Positions 9,870 to 18,603 of a stretch of 62,494 nt of DNA are shown here, piece by piece (the first letter of the stretch is position 1; each line of letters starts with the position of its first letter). The stretch spans positions 1-62,494 of the forward strand of contig CAMYNC010000021.1 of assembly GCA_947259685.1 (NCBI GenBank), in the 5' to 3' direction. The notes beneath the pieces were generated by a model. That model saw only the letters and a list, made by a program, of their open reading frames with translations. It was not told where the DNA came from and made no database searches. This stretch comes from an uncultured Desulfuromonadales bacterium. Lineage in GTDB: Bacteria; Desulfobacterota; Desulfuromonadia; Desulfuromonadales; Geopsychrobacteraceae. The position numbers were made by a program, and so were the translations under genes.

Positions 9870-11108
9870 ATGGCAAACCCAAACCTGCTTGGCCCGAAAC
9901 GGCGAACTTTTCAGTGGGCAACATCATTGTTGATTCTGCTGCTCCCCTGGATCCAGCCTGGTGGTGACAGTCTCTTCAGAATCGATGTTGCTAATCTCAG
10001 CCTGCATCTATTCGGTCAGGTCCTCCGTATTGAAGAGCTTTACCTATTCCTGCTTTTTTGCCTGAGCTTCGGTATTGGCTTCCTACTGATTACCCTGGTT
10101 TCAGGACGGGTCTGGTGTGGTTGGGCCTGTCCGCAAACCACCCTGAACGACATCGCTGAATGGTTTGCGAAAAAACTGCGCCTGAAAATCCTCAACAATC
10201 GTCTGCAAGGTGAACTCTGGAGGAAACTGGCAGCGCAACTGCTCTATTTCTGCCTGGCCCTGCTGGTCGCCGCCAACCTGCTCTGGTACTTCATTGAGCC
10301 GCAACAATTTTTGCTGAGTCTGTGGCGTGCCGAAATGACCTTCGGCGTACTTGCCACCTTCCTCGTACTGACCCTGTTGATCTATCTTGATCTGGCCCTG
10401 ATTCGCCGTTTGATGTGCAAAGAGTTCTGCCCCTACGGGCGGATTCAGACTTCGCTGGTCGATCCCGGCACCCTGACCCTGCATCTGCCAGAGAGTGAAA
10501 AAGAGCGCTGTATCCGTTGCAACTCCTGCGTGCGTTGTTGTCCCATGGAGATCGACATTCGCGACGGCTACCAGGTCGAATGCATCAACTGTGGCCGCTG
10601 CCTGGATGCCTGTCGGCAGGTGATGCAAAAACGCCAGCAGCCCGGCTTGATATATTACAGTTTTGGGATAGGCAACCAGGGCCCCAAGGTCCTCTTCAAC
10701 CCCCGCACCCTGGTCCTCGGCCTGGCGCTGGTCAGCCTGCTAGCGGTGCTGAGCTTTGCGGTGGTTACCCGGGTCGATGCCACTTTAAAAGTTGCCCACT
10801 CCCACACCGCGATCAGTCGGTTGCTGAAGAATGGTCAGCAAGCTAACTTTTTTAATGCCTGGGTGAACAATCGTAGTACTGAAGACACAACTTTCCGCCT
10901 GCAGGCACGGAACATTTCCGGCGAACCGTTGATCATCAAAGGACCCTCTTCAGGCATTGAATTGCAAGGGGGCGAAAATCGCAAACTGGATTTCGTGTTA
11001 GTCACTCCGGAAAGCAAACAGCCATTCATGATAGAATTCGTTTTATCAAATTCGCGAGATGAAAAATTGGCACTGGCCAAAGCGCAAATCACACCAGCCA
11101 CCCCCTAA
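9870..11108 (+). CDS. ccoG: Cytochrome c oxidase accessory protein CcoG (FixG/RdxA)
   Basis: A 412-aa membrane iron-sulfur protein that, in known systems, helps reduce Cu(II) for cbb3 assembly. It has an N-terminal block of membrane helices, a GWACPQT motif near residue 88, and a Cys-containing segment CKEFCPYGRIQ. Two ferredoxin-type 4Fe-4S cluster motifs follow around 213-250: CIRCNSCVRCCP and CINCGRCLDAC. A last helix (about 285-305) anchors a C-terminal Ig-like periplasmic domain. It is somewhat shorter than many CcoG proteins (about 460-480 aa). The ATG lies about 10 bp after the end of the upstream terminator's T-rich tract. Confidence 0.95.
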   Translation: MANPNLLGPKRRTFQWATSLLILLLPWIQPGGDSLFRIDVANLSLHLFGQVLRIEELYLFLLFCLSFGIGFLLITLVSGRVWCGWACPQTTLNDIAEWFAKKLRLKILNNRLQGELWRKLAAQLLYFCLALLVAANLLWYFIEPQQFLLSLWRAEMTFGVLATFLVLTLLIYLDLALIRRLMCKEFCPYGRIQTSLVDPGTLTLHLPESEKERCIRCNSCVRCCPMEIDIRDGYQVECINCGRCLDACRQVMQKRQQPGLIYYSFGIGNQGPKVLFNPRTLVLGLALVSLLAVLSFAVVTRVDATLKVAHSHTAISRLLKNGQQANFFNAWVNNRSTEDTTFRLQARNISGEPLIIKGPSSGIELQGGENRKLDFVLVTPESKQPFMIEFVLSNSRDEKLALAKAQITPATP

Positions 11109-11119
11109 GAGGAAAATCG

Positions 11120-11566
11120 ATGCCGAAACATTTTTACCCCTTGCTCATTATCACCCTGCTCGGCAGTTTTCTGCTGTTTTCCGGCTGGTCTGCCTATCGG
11201 ACAAGCACCCAGGGGAGCCAGGTTACCGATCGTGACTATTACAGCAAGGGGCTGAAATACAACTCCACCCTGGTCGAGAAACGCGCCGCTTCGGTGCTTG
11301 GCTGGCAACTGAAGACCAGCCTGCGCGATGGACAGCTAGAAATTAAATTGCTCGACGGCAAAGGCGCGCCAGTGGCCGGGGCCAAGGGTCAGCTGACCTT
11401 TTACCTGCCAACCGACCGCAGCACCCCTTCCCTGCTGCTTCATGAAACTGCCCCCGGCAACTATCGGGTTCAGCTCCCTGCCAGCCTGAAGGGTGAAGTG
11501 AACGTCAGGATTGTTTTTGAAAGCGAAGGTGCACGGATCAACCGTCAACTGTTGTTAAACATCTGA
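11120..11566 (+). CDS. ccoH: FixH/CcoH family assembly protein
   Basis: A 148-aa protein with one N-terminal membrane helix (about 5-22) and a periplasmic domain that starts with the family-typical VTDRDYYSKGLKYN segment. FixH is needed for assembly or stability of cbb3 oxidase, together with the copper ATPase. The ribosome-binding site GAGGAAA precedes the ATG, and the stop overlaps the ATG of ccoI by one base, so the two are translationally coupled. Confidence 0.92.
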   Translation: MPKHFYPLLIITLLGSFLLFSGWSAYRTSTQGSQVTDRDYYSKGLKYNSTLVEKRAASVLGWQLKTSLRDGQLEIKLLDGKGAPVAGAKGQLTFYLPTDRSTPSLLLHETAPGNYRVQLPASLKGEVNVRIVFESEGARINRQLLLNI

Positions 11567-13968
11567 TGAACAACCTGCCTTCCCCCTTGCAGTGCATCCA
11601 CTGCGGCGACATTTTTCCCCCTGCCGAGTTGGTTAGCGAAGAAGTGGCCGGAAAAACTTTGTATTTCTGTTGCTACGGCTGTCGCGGGGCTTATCTGATC
11701 ATCAGCGGCGCCGGACTGGAAAGCTTCTACCAACGCCGCGATCGCAAGGCCGGGGCACTCAAAGAAGCCTTTCAATCCCAGTTTGATGCCGAATACCTTG
11801 AGCGGTTCATCAGCAGGTCGGACGACGCAGCAAGGATCAGCCTGATCATCGATGGAATCCGTTGTGCCAGCTGTATCTGGCTAATTGAGCGGATTCTGCA
11901 GCAGCAGCCCGGTATCTCTGTGGCCCGAGTTAATTTTGCCACCCATCGGGTATTAATCGATTTCGACGCTGCACAGATTTCTCCGCAGGAAATCTGTGTT
12001 CAGCTGGCGGAAATCGGCTACCTGCCACGCCCCTACTCGCCTGGCGAGCTGGAAAAACTCCAGCAGCAGGAAACCCGAAAATTGCTGTTCCGTTTCGGCA
12101 CGGCGGTTTTTCTTTCAATGCAGCTGATGGGCTTTTCGATTGCTCTTTATGCCGGATATTTTCATGGCATCGACCCGCAAACCCGCACTCTGCTGCAGAT
12201 TTTTGCCGCGCTGGTAACCACGCCGGTCATTTTCTATTCCGGGGCGCCTTTTTTACGCGGAGCCTGGTTCAGCTTGCGCAACCGCCAGCCGAATATGGAC
12301 TTGTTGATTGCCCTCGGTTCCCTGTCCGCCTATAGTTACAGCCTTTACGCCCTGACCCAGGGAAAAGAAGTATATTTTGACACCGCCGCCATGATTATCA
12401 CCCTGATTCTGGCCGGCCGGCTGTTCGAAAATAGTGCGCGCCGTAAAGCCTCGGCCGGAGTCGATCGTCTGCTGAAACTGGCTCCGGCCAAGGCCAGCTG
12501 TAGGCGCACCGGGACCTGGATCGATATCGACAGCCATCAGCTGCAGCCTGGCGATTTAATTCAGGTGGCCGCTGGCGAACGCTTTCCCGCTGATGGGATT
12601 ATCCGCTCTGGTGCCACTGAGATCGACGAATCGGCGGTCAGTGGTGAGTCCCGGCCGGTGGTCCGTACTCAGGGTGCGCCGGTCATCTCCGGCAGCCTCA
12701 ACTTGACTGGCCGGATCGAGGTTGAAATCAGTTCGGTCGCAGCCGAATCTTTTGTCGCCCGGGTTGCCGCTCTGGTCGAGCAAGCCCAGGCCCGCAAGGC
12801 CCCGGTCCAGCAGTTGGCGGATCGGCTTGCCAGCCGCTTTATCCCCCTGGTGCTGCTGATTGCCTGTGGAACTTATATCTATTGGGGTGGTGGCCAGACC
12901 GGCCTGTTGAATGCGATTACCGTGCTGGTGGTGGCCTGCCCCTGCGCCCTGGGCCTGGCGACACCGACTGCGGTGATGGTCGCCACCGGGCGTGCCGCCG
13001 AGGCGGGAATCCTGTTTCGCGGTGGAGACATTCTGGAAGCAACCGCCGGGTTAAAGCTGATTGCCTTTGATAAAACCGGCACTTTGACCAGCGGCCAGCC
13101 GCAGGTCATCGCAATTCACCCACATCAATGTCATCCGCAGGAGCTGCTGCAGTGGCTTGCAGCTGCTGAGGCCGGCAGCCAGCATCCCCTCGCCAAAGGG
13201 ATTTTGCAACGCGCCAAACAGGATAATATCCAACCGATCACGCCAAGCGAATCGACGGCCTCCCCTGGCCGTGGCATCAAGACCATCAGCAACCAGGATT
13301 GCCTGCTGGCTGGTAGCCGGCTGTATTTGAGCGAACAGGGGATCGAGCTGCCAAAGCTTGAGCATACTAACGTTTGCAGCGAAGTTCATTTAGCGCAAAA
13401 TGGACAGTATCGCGGCTATGTCGCGCTGAACGATCAACCGCGCGAGGGCGCCGCCGCTCTGATTTCCGGTCTGCAACGCAAAGGTTTGCAGACCCTGCTG
13501 CTGACCGGTGATCGAGCCTCGGTTGCCAAAACTCTCTGCGCCACTTTACAGATAAAAAATTATCGCTCCGAGCTGACGCCGGCTGATAAAGCCGCTATTC
13601 TGGAAGAGCATGAGGAAAAGAACTGCATGATGGTCGGCGATGGGATCAACGACGCTCCGGCACTGACTGCCGCTCAGGTCGGATGTAGTCTGGCCGGCAG
13701 TACCGACATTGCTGTAGAAGCGGCCGACCTGCTCTTGACCCGACCAAAACTGCTAAAGCTGTTAACAGCAATCGGGCTTGCGCGGCAGAGTATGCGAATC
13801 ATCCGCCAGAACCTGTTCTGGGCATTCAGTTATAATCTCTTGGCCCTGCCGCTGGCCGCCAGTGGCAATCTAGCGCCGGTATATGGGGCTGCCGCCATGG
13901 CGTTCAGTTCGGTGTGTGTGGTGTCAAATTCTCTGCGACTGAAAAGGATAAACCTGGACGATGCTTAA
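11566..13968 (+). CDS. ccoI: Copper-transporting P1B-type ATPase for cbb3 assembly (CcoI/FixI)
   Basis: An 800-aa inner-membrane ATPase that exports copper for oxidase assembly. The Cys-rich N-terminal region (CIHCGDIF at about 10-17 and FCCYGCRGAY around 34-43) is typical of FixI-type pumps. A heavy-metal-associated domain follows with GIRCASC at 97-103. The transmembrane metal site is CPC (about residue 458, in ACPCALGLATPT), the phosphorylation site is DKTGTLT (about 502), and MVGDGINDAPAL closes the P domain. It overlaps ccoH by one base and ccoS by eight bases, forming a tight ccoGHIS unit. Confidence 0.96.
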   Translation: MNNLPSPLQCIHCGDIFPPAELVSEEVAGKTLYFCCYGCRGAYLIISGAGLESFYQRRDRKAGALKEAFQSQFDAEYLERFISRSDDAARISLIIDGIRCASCIWLIERILQQQPGISVARVNFATHRVLIDFDAAQISPQEICVQLAEIGYLPRPYSPGELEKLQQQETRKLLFRFGTAVFLSMQLMGFSIALYAGYFHGIDPQTRTLLQIFAALVTTPVIFYSGAPFLRGAWFSLRNRQPNMDLLIALGSLSAYSYSLYALTQGKEVYFDTAAMIITLILAGRLFENSARRKASAGVDRLLKLAPAKASCRRTGTWIDIDSHQLQPGDLIQVAAGERFPADGIIRSGATEIDESAVSGESRPVVRTQGAPVISGSLNLTGRIEVEISSVAAESFVARVAALVEQAQARKAPVQQLADRLASRFIPLVLLIACGTYIYWGGGQTGLLNAITVLVVACPCALGLATPTAVMVATGRAAEAGILFRGGDILEATAGLKLIAFDKTGTLTSGQPQVIAIHPHQCHPQELLQWLAAAEAGSQHPLAKGILQRAKQDNIQPITPSESTASPGRGIKTISNQDCLLAGSRLYLSEQGIELPKLEHTNVCSEVHLAQNGQYRGYVALNDQPREGAAALISGLQRKGLQTLLLTGDRASVAKTLCATLQIKNYRSELTPADKAAILEEHEEKNCMMVGDGINDAPALTAAQVGCSLAGSTDIAVEAADLLLTRPKLLKLLTAIGLARQSMRIIRQNLFWAFSYNLLALPLAASGNLAPVYGAAAMAFSSVCVVSNSLRLKRINLDDA

Positions 13969-14134
13969 ATCGATACTCCTATTGATCTTTCTGTCCTTCT
14001 GCATCGGCACCGGTGTCTGGCTGTTTTTTCTTTATGCGGTCAAAAAAGGCGAGTTCGATGACATTGAAGCGGCCAAATACCGCATGCTGGATGATGACGA
14101 TGAGCTCGACCCTCCCCCGGACAATCAACGGTAA
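13961..14134 (+). CDS. ccoS: cbb3 oxidase assembly protein CcoS
   Basis: A 57-aa membrane protein with one helix (about 5-27) followed by VKKGEFDDIEAAKYRMLDDD and an acidic tail. The helix plus F-D-D-EA-K-R-L-D pattern is characteristic of CcoS, required for cofactor insertion into cbb3 oxidase. The ATG at 13961 lies inside the last codons of ccoI, the usual arrangement for this gene pair. It is too short for many gene finders. Confidence 0.93.
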   Translation: MLKSILLLIFLSFCIGTGVWLFFLYAVKKGEFDDIEAAKYRMLDDDDELDPPPDNQR

Positions 14135-14209
14135 TTCGCCAAACTTCATGGCGAGGCTTTTGCTAGAATCACCTGCATTAATTGCCGGAGGCCAGGCAGG
14201 GAGAGACTG

Positions 14210-14896
14210 ATGGAACCACTTTATTCGCTTGCATTTATGACCGGACTGCTCGGGTCCGCCCACTGTATCGGCATGTGCGGCGGACTGGTCAGCGCCCTCT
14301 CATTGACCAAGGACGGACAAAACAGCGGGGTTACCTTTCACCTGCTCTACAATCTCGGCCGGACCCTCACCTATACCTTCATCGGCTTGATCGTCGGCTG
14401 GATCGGTTCGGCTATGGCGTTTAAGGGCTCGCTGCAGGAAATCACCAGAATGCTCCTGATCGGCAGTGATCTGCTGGTAATTCTGGTTGGTTTGGGCAGT
14501 GCCGGACTCTTCAGTCGGTTGAATATCATGTCTCTGGAATTCAGCGGACCGATCAGGAGTTTAAGTCGAGCGGTCAAAGGCCTGCGTCAACTACCTCCCG
14601 CTCTGGCCGCCCTGCCACTGGGAATTCTTTTTGGCTTTCTCCCTTGCGGCTTTCTTTACGCCATGGTGCTGACCGCAGCACAAAGCACCGACAGCCTCGT
14701 AGGAGCCATCACCATGGCGGCGTTCGGCCTTGGGACAGTACCGGCACTGTTTCTGGTGGGTAGCGCGGCGCAGTGGTTCAGTTCGCAACGAAGCTGGATG
14801 TTGCGGGCGGCAGGCATATTGGTCGCTTTAATGGGTTGCTATAATCTTTTCCGCCACATCCGCATGCTGACCATGGCTAGCGGCATGCATCACTGA
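14210..14896 (+). CDS. TauE/SafE-type membrane protein of the cbb3 locus
   Basis: A 228-aa polytopic membrane protein with about six helices. The first helix carries GSAHCIGMCGG (Cys and His in the membrane) and a later one has FLPCGFLYAM, the pattern of the cytochrome-biogenesis/DsbD-like branch of sulfite-exporter-like proteins. Homologues commonly follow ccoS and have been linked to copper handling for oxidase assembly. That role is inferred here from position and the conserved Cys/His pairs. It overlaps the converging XRE regulator gene by 7 bp. Confidence 0.85.
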   Translation: MEPLYSLAFMTGLLGSAHCIGMCGGLVSALSLTKDGQNSGVTFHLLYNLGRTLTYTFIGLIVGWIGSAMAFKGSLQEITRMLLIGSDLLVILVGLGSAGLFSRLNIMSLEFSGPIRSLSRAVKGLRQLPPALAALPLGILFGFLPCGFLYAMVLTAAQSTDSLVGAITMAAFGLGTVPALFLVGSAAQWFSSQRSWMLRAAGILVALMGCYNLFRHIRMLTMASGMHH

Positions 14897-15840
14897 TCAT
14901 CGGAAACTTCCGCTTCCGGTAGCACCACCTCGGGTACCGGGCGAACCGGCACGAAACTTTTCTGCTTCGCATTCCATTCATAGCCTCCGGCATCCCAGAG
15001 CTTTTCGATCTGCTCCCAGCCCAGATGCAAGCGCCCTGACGCATCAATCAGGTCGGAGACTTCGAGTATTTCCAGGTCATCGATAATCTGATTGCCATTG
15101 GTGTCTGCCCAGTGGATCGGCTGCACCTGAATCTCACCTGAATCTTCCAACGGAACCTCGAAGCGCCGCCCATCAGGATTGGCGATCAACTGACCGGAAA
15201 ATTTCACCAGCGAACCGACTTGCGCCTCCCCAGCAACTTCAAGCATATAAGAAACAACCAGCGACTGCTCAGGACTGCGGAAAATCCAGCGCGCCATCCC
15301 TTCCAGATTATCCAGGCTGGAGGCCGGCGGGTCGGCTTCCAGCAATTTCCAGCCACGGGGAAATTCTTCCCGCAGAATCATCCCTTTGAGCGGTTTATCC
15401 GAGGAAAGTTTGACCTGAACCAACACCCGGCTGGCAGGAGCTGCATAGGCTGGGACCAGCCGTTTCGCCTCAAGTTGAGGAGGATGATAGCTGCCATTTT
15501 TGAAATAGTAACCTAAGCTGATAGCTCCCAGGAGCAACAGCCATAGCAACAAAGACCAAGGCCGCTTAGGCTTCTGCACGACCGGTATATCGATTTCCGG
15601 AGCAGACTCCGGCATTTCCTGCTTGAGAATATTTTCAAGTTCAACTTCAAGTGCTTCAGCAAGTTTGATGGCATTGTCACGCCGAATCGTTGGGTAACGC
15701 TTATTTTCCCAGCGTGAAACCGTATCGGTGGTGACGCCAACAACCTTTGAGACATAAAGCTGAGTAAGACGCTTTTCTTCGCGTATCTGCCGAATCGCCT
15801 CACCGTCAATCGCAACGGAGGACGCATTTCCAAATTCCAT
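14890..15840 (-). CDS. Membrane-anchored XRE regulator with extracytoplasmic EF-hand-like motif
   Basis: A 316-aa protein. Residues about 13-70 form an XRE/Cro-type helix-turn-helix (RLTQLYVSKVVGVTTDTVSRWENK). A single membrane helix (about 108-124) follows a short linker. The rest (about 130-300) should lie outside the cytoplasmic membrane; it looks like an Ig/cohesin-type beta domain, then DTNGNQIIDDLEIL, a dockerin or EF-hand-like calcium-binding loop. This topology resembles RodZ-like membrane XRE proteins, but the outer part differs from RodZ. It is divergent from the tetraheme cytochrome gene, which it could regulate. The function is not known to me. Confidence 0.75.
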   Translation of the reverse strand: MEFGNASSVAIDGEAIRQIREEKRLTQLYVSKVVGVTTDTVSRWENKRYPTIRRDNAIKLAEALEVELENILKQEMPESAPEIDIPVVQKPKRPWSLLLWLLLLGAISLGYYFKNGSYHPPQLEAKRLVPAYAAPASRVLVQVKLSSDKPLKGMILREEFPRGWKLLEADPPASSLDNLEGMARWIFRSPEQSLVVSYMLEVAGEAQVGSLVKFSGQLIANPDGRRFEVPLEDSGEIQVQPIHWADTNGNQIIDDLEILEVSDLIDASGRLHLGWEQIEKLWDAGGYEWNAKQKSFVPVRPVPEVVLPEAEVSDDQ

Positions 15841-15997
15841 AGCAAGCCCAAATCCAATGAGATCAGCATAAAGTGCAACCTTGTGAGTGTAACAAAGGCC
15901 GGATCATGCTGTAAACAGCGTTATATAAGGATTTACCCGGCATTTAATTAAACCCGGGGTTAAAAGTATAACATACTGAATTTATTTATTTTCAACC

Positions 15998-16027
15998 CGA
16001 CATCTTACGACATTTCGCCCGATGTCG
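15998..16027. promoter_or_regulatory. Inverted repeat between XRE regulator and cytochrome genes
   Basis: CGACATC (15998-16004) and GATGTCG (16021-16027) form a perfect 7-bp inverted repeat, with an extra CGACAT copy inside. It lies in the 273-bp divergent region, about 90 bp before the cytochrome start, and could be the binding site of the adjacent regulator. Confidence 0.35.
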
Positions 16028-16113
16028 ACTGTAATCAATCCAAAAATGTGAAAATATGCGCAACGAACGTGACGAGGAACCGGTCACCTGGATTCTAAAC
16101 CTAAGGAGAATAG

Positions 16114-16437
16114 ATGATGAAAAAGCTCATGACCCTGTTTGTTGCCATCGCCATGGTATCTACTGCTGCGTTTGCTGTCATTGCTGCCGACGCCCCTGAT
16201 GAAGTAAAACTGGAAGCCAGCATGGGCACCGTGACCTTCAACCATGCTGCTCACACCGAGCGCGTTCCTGACTGCGCCACCTGTCATCACCAAGGTGTTG
16301 AAGCTGGCGCCTGCCGTAGTTGCCACGACGCTAAACCGGAAGTCCCGAAATCCAAAACAGTTTTCCACAAACTTTGCAAAGACTGCCACAAGACCAGCAA
16401 CGGTCCGACCAAGTGTAAAGGCTGCCACGTTAAATAA
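16114..16437 (+). CDS. Small periplasmic tetraheme c-type cytochrome (c3/c7 class)
   Basis: A 107-aa secreted cytochrome. A signal peptide of about 25 residues precedes a mature domain with four CXXCH heme sites: C54-H58, C67-H71, C88-H92 and C101-H105. Extra histidines (H44, H47, H59, H85) could provide the distal ligands, as in class III cytochromes. Related Geobacter PpcA-type cytochromes carry three hemes in about 70 residues; this one has four in about 82. It probably shuttles electrons in the periplasm to metal oxides or electrodes. AAGGAG at 16103-16108 suits either the ATG at 16114 or the one at 16117. A terminator follows. Confidence 0.92.
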   Translation: MMKKLMTLFVAIAMVSTAAFAVIAADAPDEVKLEASMGTVTFNHAAHTERVPDCATCHHQGVEAGACRSCHDAKPEVPKSKTVFHKLCKDCHKTSNGPTKCKGCHVK

Positions 16438-16465
16438 CCACCAGACCCCGGTCTTCGGTTCCATT

Positions 16466-16503
16466 AAAAAGGGCGGTGCAAAAACAGCACCGCCCTTTTT
16501 TAG
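16466..16503. terminator. Bidirectional terminator after the cytochrome gene
   Basis: GGGCGGTGC (16471-16479) pairs with GCACCGCCC (16487-16495), flanked by an A-run on the left and a T-run on the right. It can serve the cytochrome gene (plus) and the kinase gene ending at 16523 (minus). Confidence 0.9.
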
Positions 16504-16522
16504 TCAACTGGATCACTGACAT

Positions 16523-18274
16523 TCAACCAAGCGGCAATCGGCAACGCACCTGGGTTCCTTCTCCCAAACTGCTTTCAATCCAGATCCGCCCACCATGCGC
16601 ATGAACGATATATTCCACAATGCTCAAACCAAGCCCCGTACCGCGAATTCCGGAATCTGAAGTATCGACCCGATAAAACCGGTCAAAGGCATGTTCAATC
16701 TGCTCCGCCGACATTCCAAGCCCCTGATCGATAATGGCAAGCTCCACCTCCTGCTCAACTTGAGCGACTGAGACCTCAATCTGGCCACCTTCAGGTGAGT
16801 ATTTCATCGCATTACTGAGCAGATTTTGCGCCACCTGCAGCAGCCGATCCGGATCGGCCTGAAGCTGGATGCCAGCCTCTGGCATCGTCACCTTGAACTG
16901 ATGGTTGTCGCCATCATGAAGTTTGCTTTCGGTGATGGAAGAAGCCACCAGTTGGCAAAAATCAACCCGTTGCAACCGCAGCTCCAGCGGCCGCCCTTCT
17001 TCAATACGGGTCACATCCAGAAGGTCATCCAAAATCGCCGCCAGCGCCACCGCCTTATCGTTGATAATCGAGGTAAACTCCTGCACCTCTTCCGCAGAGA
17101 AAGAGTGATTTTCGACCAGCAGTTCGGAGTAGCCGAGAATCATCGTCAACGGAGTGCGTAATTCATGCGCCGCCATCGAGACAAATTCGCTTTTCATCCG
17201 CTCAATGCCCCGAACCTTGGTCACATCCTGTAACAGCAAGACGGTTCCGCGCTGTTCTCCACCCTCATCCAGAAGCATGGCTGAGCGTATGGCAAAGACT
17301 TTATCGTCGGCCTGCTCAAGACTTAACAATAGGTCGAATTCAGCATTGAGACCATCCGCCAGCTTGGTTTTTGCCCGGGTAATATTTTCCAACAGCTCAG
17401 GCTGAGCCAGCAACTCAGTCAGTGGGGTCCCTTTTTGCCAGGATTCAACCATAAATAGGCGTTCGGCCACCCGATTCATCAGGACGATGCGGTCCTTGGA
17501 GTCAGTGACGATCAAGCCATCGGCAACCGAAGAGAGAATAGCATCGAGCTGGGTGTTGGCCAGGCGAAGTTGCCTGGTCCGTTCATTGACCCGCAATTCG
17601 AGGGACTCATTTGCCTGATGTAATTCAGCTTCAGCTATCTGCAGCGCGACAAAGGTTTTTTGGGCGCGCCATAAGGACAGCAGCAGCAAGCCAACAAAAA
17701 CCAGGGAACCGGTGATCAGTAACAGAGTTGCACGTAGGTTTAATGCGGAGAGCCGTTGTTGAGCCTCGGTAATATCGTAATAAATTTCAACCGCGCCATG
17801 GAAACCGTTCACGGTCATGATAGGGACATAGGTTTCAACCACGGCCTGTGCAATCGCCTCGCCATCTGCAGTGACCTCATCCTCTTGCACCACCTTGGAA
17901 TAGACCTGGCCCTCAGCCACCAGGTCGACAAAGTAACTGCTGGTATTTTTCTGGCCGATCTCACTGGCCTGGGTCGAATAGACAATTCGTCCAACTGAGC
18001 TGAAGATCCTTAATTTGACCAGCAGGGCATCATCCTGCATGCGGATAATCTCACTGGTGACTGACGTATCAAGTCGCTGCGTCTCCAGATCAATCTTTTC
18101 CAGCTGCTTGGTTGCCACCAGAAAGCGCACAAAACGCCCCGCTTCACTCTCGGTCTGCTTGATCAGTAATTCACGATAAGAAGGATAGATATACAGGTAA
18201 TCATAGAGCGGCAGACCGATGGCCAGAGCCAACGAAAGCCAAAAAACGGTGCGTAGAAAATTGGTTTTCAACAT
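16523..18274 (-). CDS. PAS-domain sensor histidine kinase
   Basis: A 583-aa membrane kinase. TM1 (about 8-25) and TM2 (about 180-200) enclose a periplasmic sensor of about 150 residues. A coiled coil (about 205-242) is followed by a PAS domain (about 243-355), HisKA with HELRTPLTM, and HATPase_c with NLLSNAMKYSP, DQGLGM and GTGLGLSIV. The kinase core is of the PhoR/WalK type. No response regulator is adjacent, so the partner is unknown. It shares a bidirectional terminator with the cytochrome gene. Confidence 0.9.
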   Translation of the reverse strand: MLKTNFLRTVFWLSLALAIGLPLYDYLYIYPSYRELLIKQTESEAGRFVRFLVATKQLEKIDLETQRLDTSVTSEIIRMQDDALLVKLRIFSSVGRIVYSTQASEIGQKNTSSYFVDLVAEGQVYSKVVQEDEVTADGEAIAQAVVETYVPIMTVNGFHGAVEIYYDITEAQQRLSALNLRATLLLITGSLVFVGLLLLSLWRAQKTFVALQIAEAELHQANESLELRVNERTRQLRLANTQLDAILSSVADGLIVTDSKDRIVLMNRVAERLFMVESWQKGTPLTELLAQPELLENITRAKTKLADGLNAEFDLLLSLEQADDKVFAIRSAMLLDEGGEQRGTVLLLQDVTKVRGIERMKSEFVSMAAHELRTPLTMILGYSELLVENHSFSAEEVQEFTSIINDKAVALAAILDDLLDVTRIEEGRPLELRLQRVDFCQLVASSITESKLHDGDNHQFKVTMPEAGIQLQADPDRLLQVAQNLLSNAMKYSPEGGQIEVSVAQVEQEVELAIIDQGLGMSAEQIEHAFDRFYRVDTSDSGIRGTGLGLSIVEYIVHAHGGRIWIESSLGEGTQVRCRLPLG

Positions 18275-18396
18275 TTCTGCCCCTTGCCAGTTGTCCTCGA
18301 GTGTAACGGAAACAACTGATTAAACGTAATTTTTTCTACCTGATGAATAGTCGCCCTCAGAGTTAAATTTATTTTTAAGTTTTTTCTTATTTTTAG

Positions 18397-18424
18397 TTGA
18401 CTTTTATTATATTAGCCTTATAAT
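18397..18424 (+). promoter_or_regulatory. Sigma-70 promoter of the putative small RNA
   Basis: TTGACT (18397-18402) and a perfect TATAAT (18419-18424) are separated by 16 bp in an AT-rich stretch. It points away from both flanking genes, which are on the minus strand, so its only obvious product is the short transcript ending at the terminator near 18500. Confidence 0.7.
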
Positions 18425-18430
18425 AACAAT

Positions 18431-18501
18431 CAAACAGCAAGACAAACTCTCTCAAACTTTTCGCCCCGTGTTCTCCCTCCTGACGCGGGGCTATTTTTTT
18501 C
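18431..18501 (+). ncRNA. Putative small RNA with an anti-Shine-Dalgarno terminator loop
   Basis: Starting about 7 bp after a perfect TATAAT box, a transcript of about 70 nt would end at a strong terminator. The stem is GCCCCGTG (18463-18470) with CGCGGGGC (18484-18491), one G-U pair, followed by TATTTTTTTC and a further T-run. The 13-nt terminator loop (18471-18483) contains CTCCCTCC, complementary to purine-rich ribosome-binding sites. The 5' part (18431-18462) is unstructured and contains CTCTCTC. No reading frame of note is present. This is the layout of a trans-acting regulatory RNA that blocks translation initiation. The targets are unknown. Confidence 0.6.
18463..18501 (+). terminator. 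Terminator of the putative small RNA
   Basis: An 8-bp GC-rich stem (18463-18470 with 18484-18491), a 13-nt loop and a long T-rich tract reaching beyond 18500. Confidence 0.85.
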
Positions 18502-18534
18502 TTTTTTTTTCAACAGTCTCGCATTACAACGAGA

Positions 18535-18574
18535 AATGGCCAGGCACGGAGAAATAATCCGCAGACCTGGCCAT
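18535..18574 (-). terminator. Hairpin downstream of the pyrophosphatase gene
   Basis: ATGGCCAGG and CCTGGCCAT are perfect inverted repeats of 9 bp with an inner CGGA/TCCG pair. On the minus strand it follows the pyrophosphatase stop at 18604. The T-run after it is weak (TTTCTCG), so it may be a poor terminator or a 3'-end stabiliser. Confidence 0.45.
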
Positions 18575-18603
18575 GCTTATCAGAGGCCCCAACCGCGGCG
18601 CGA

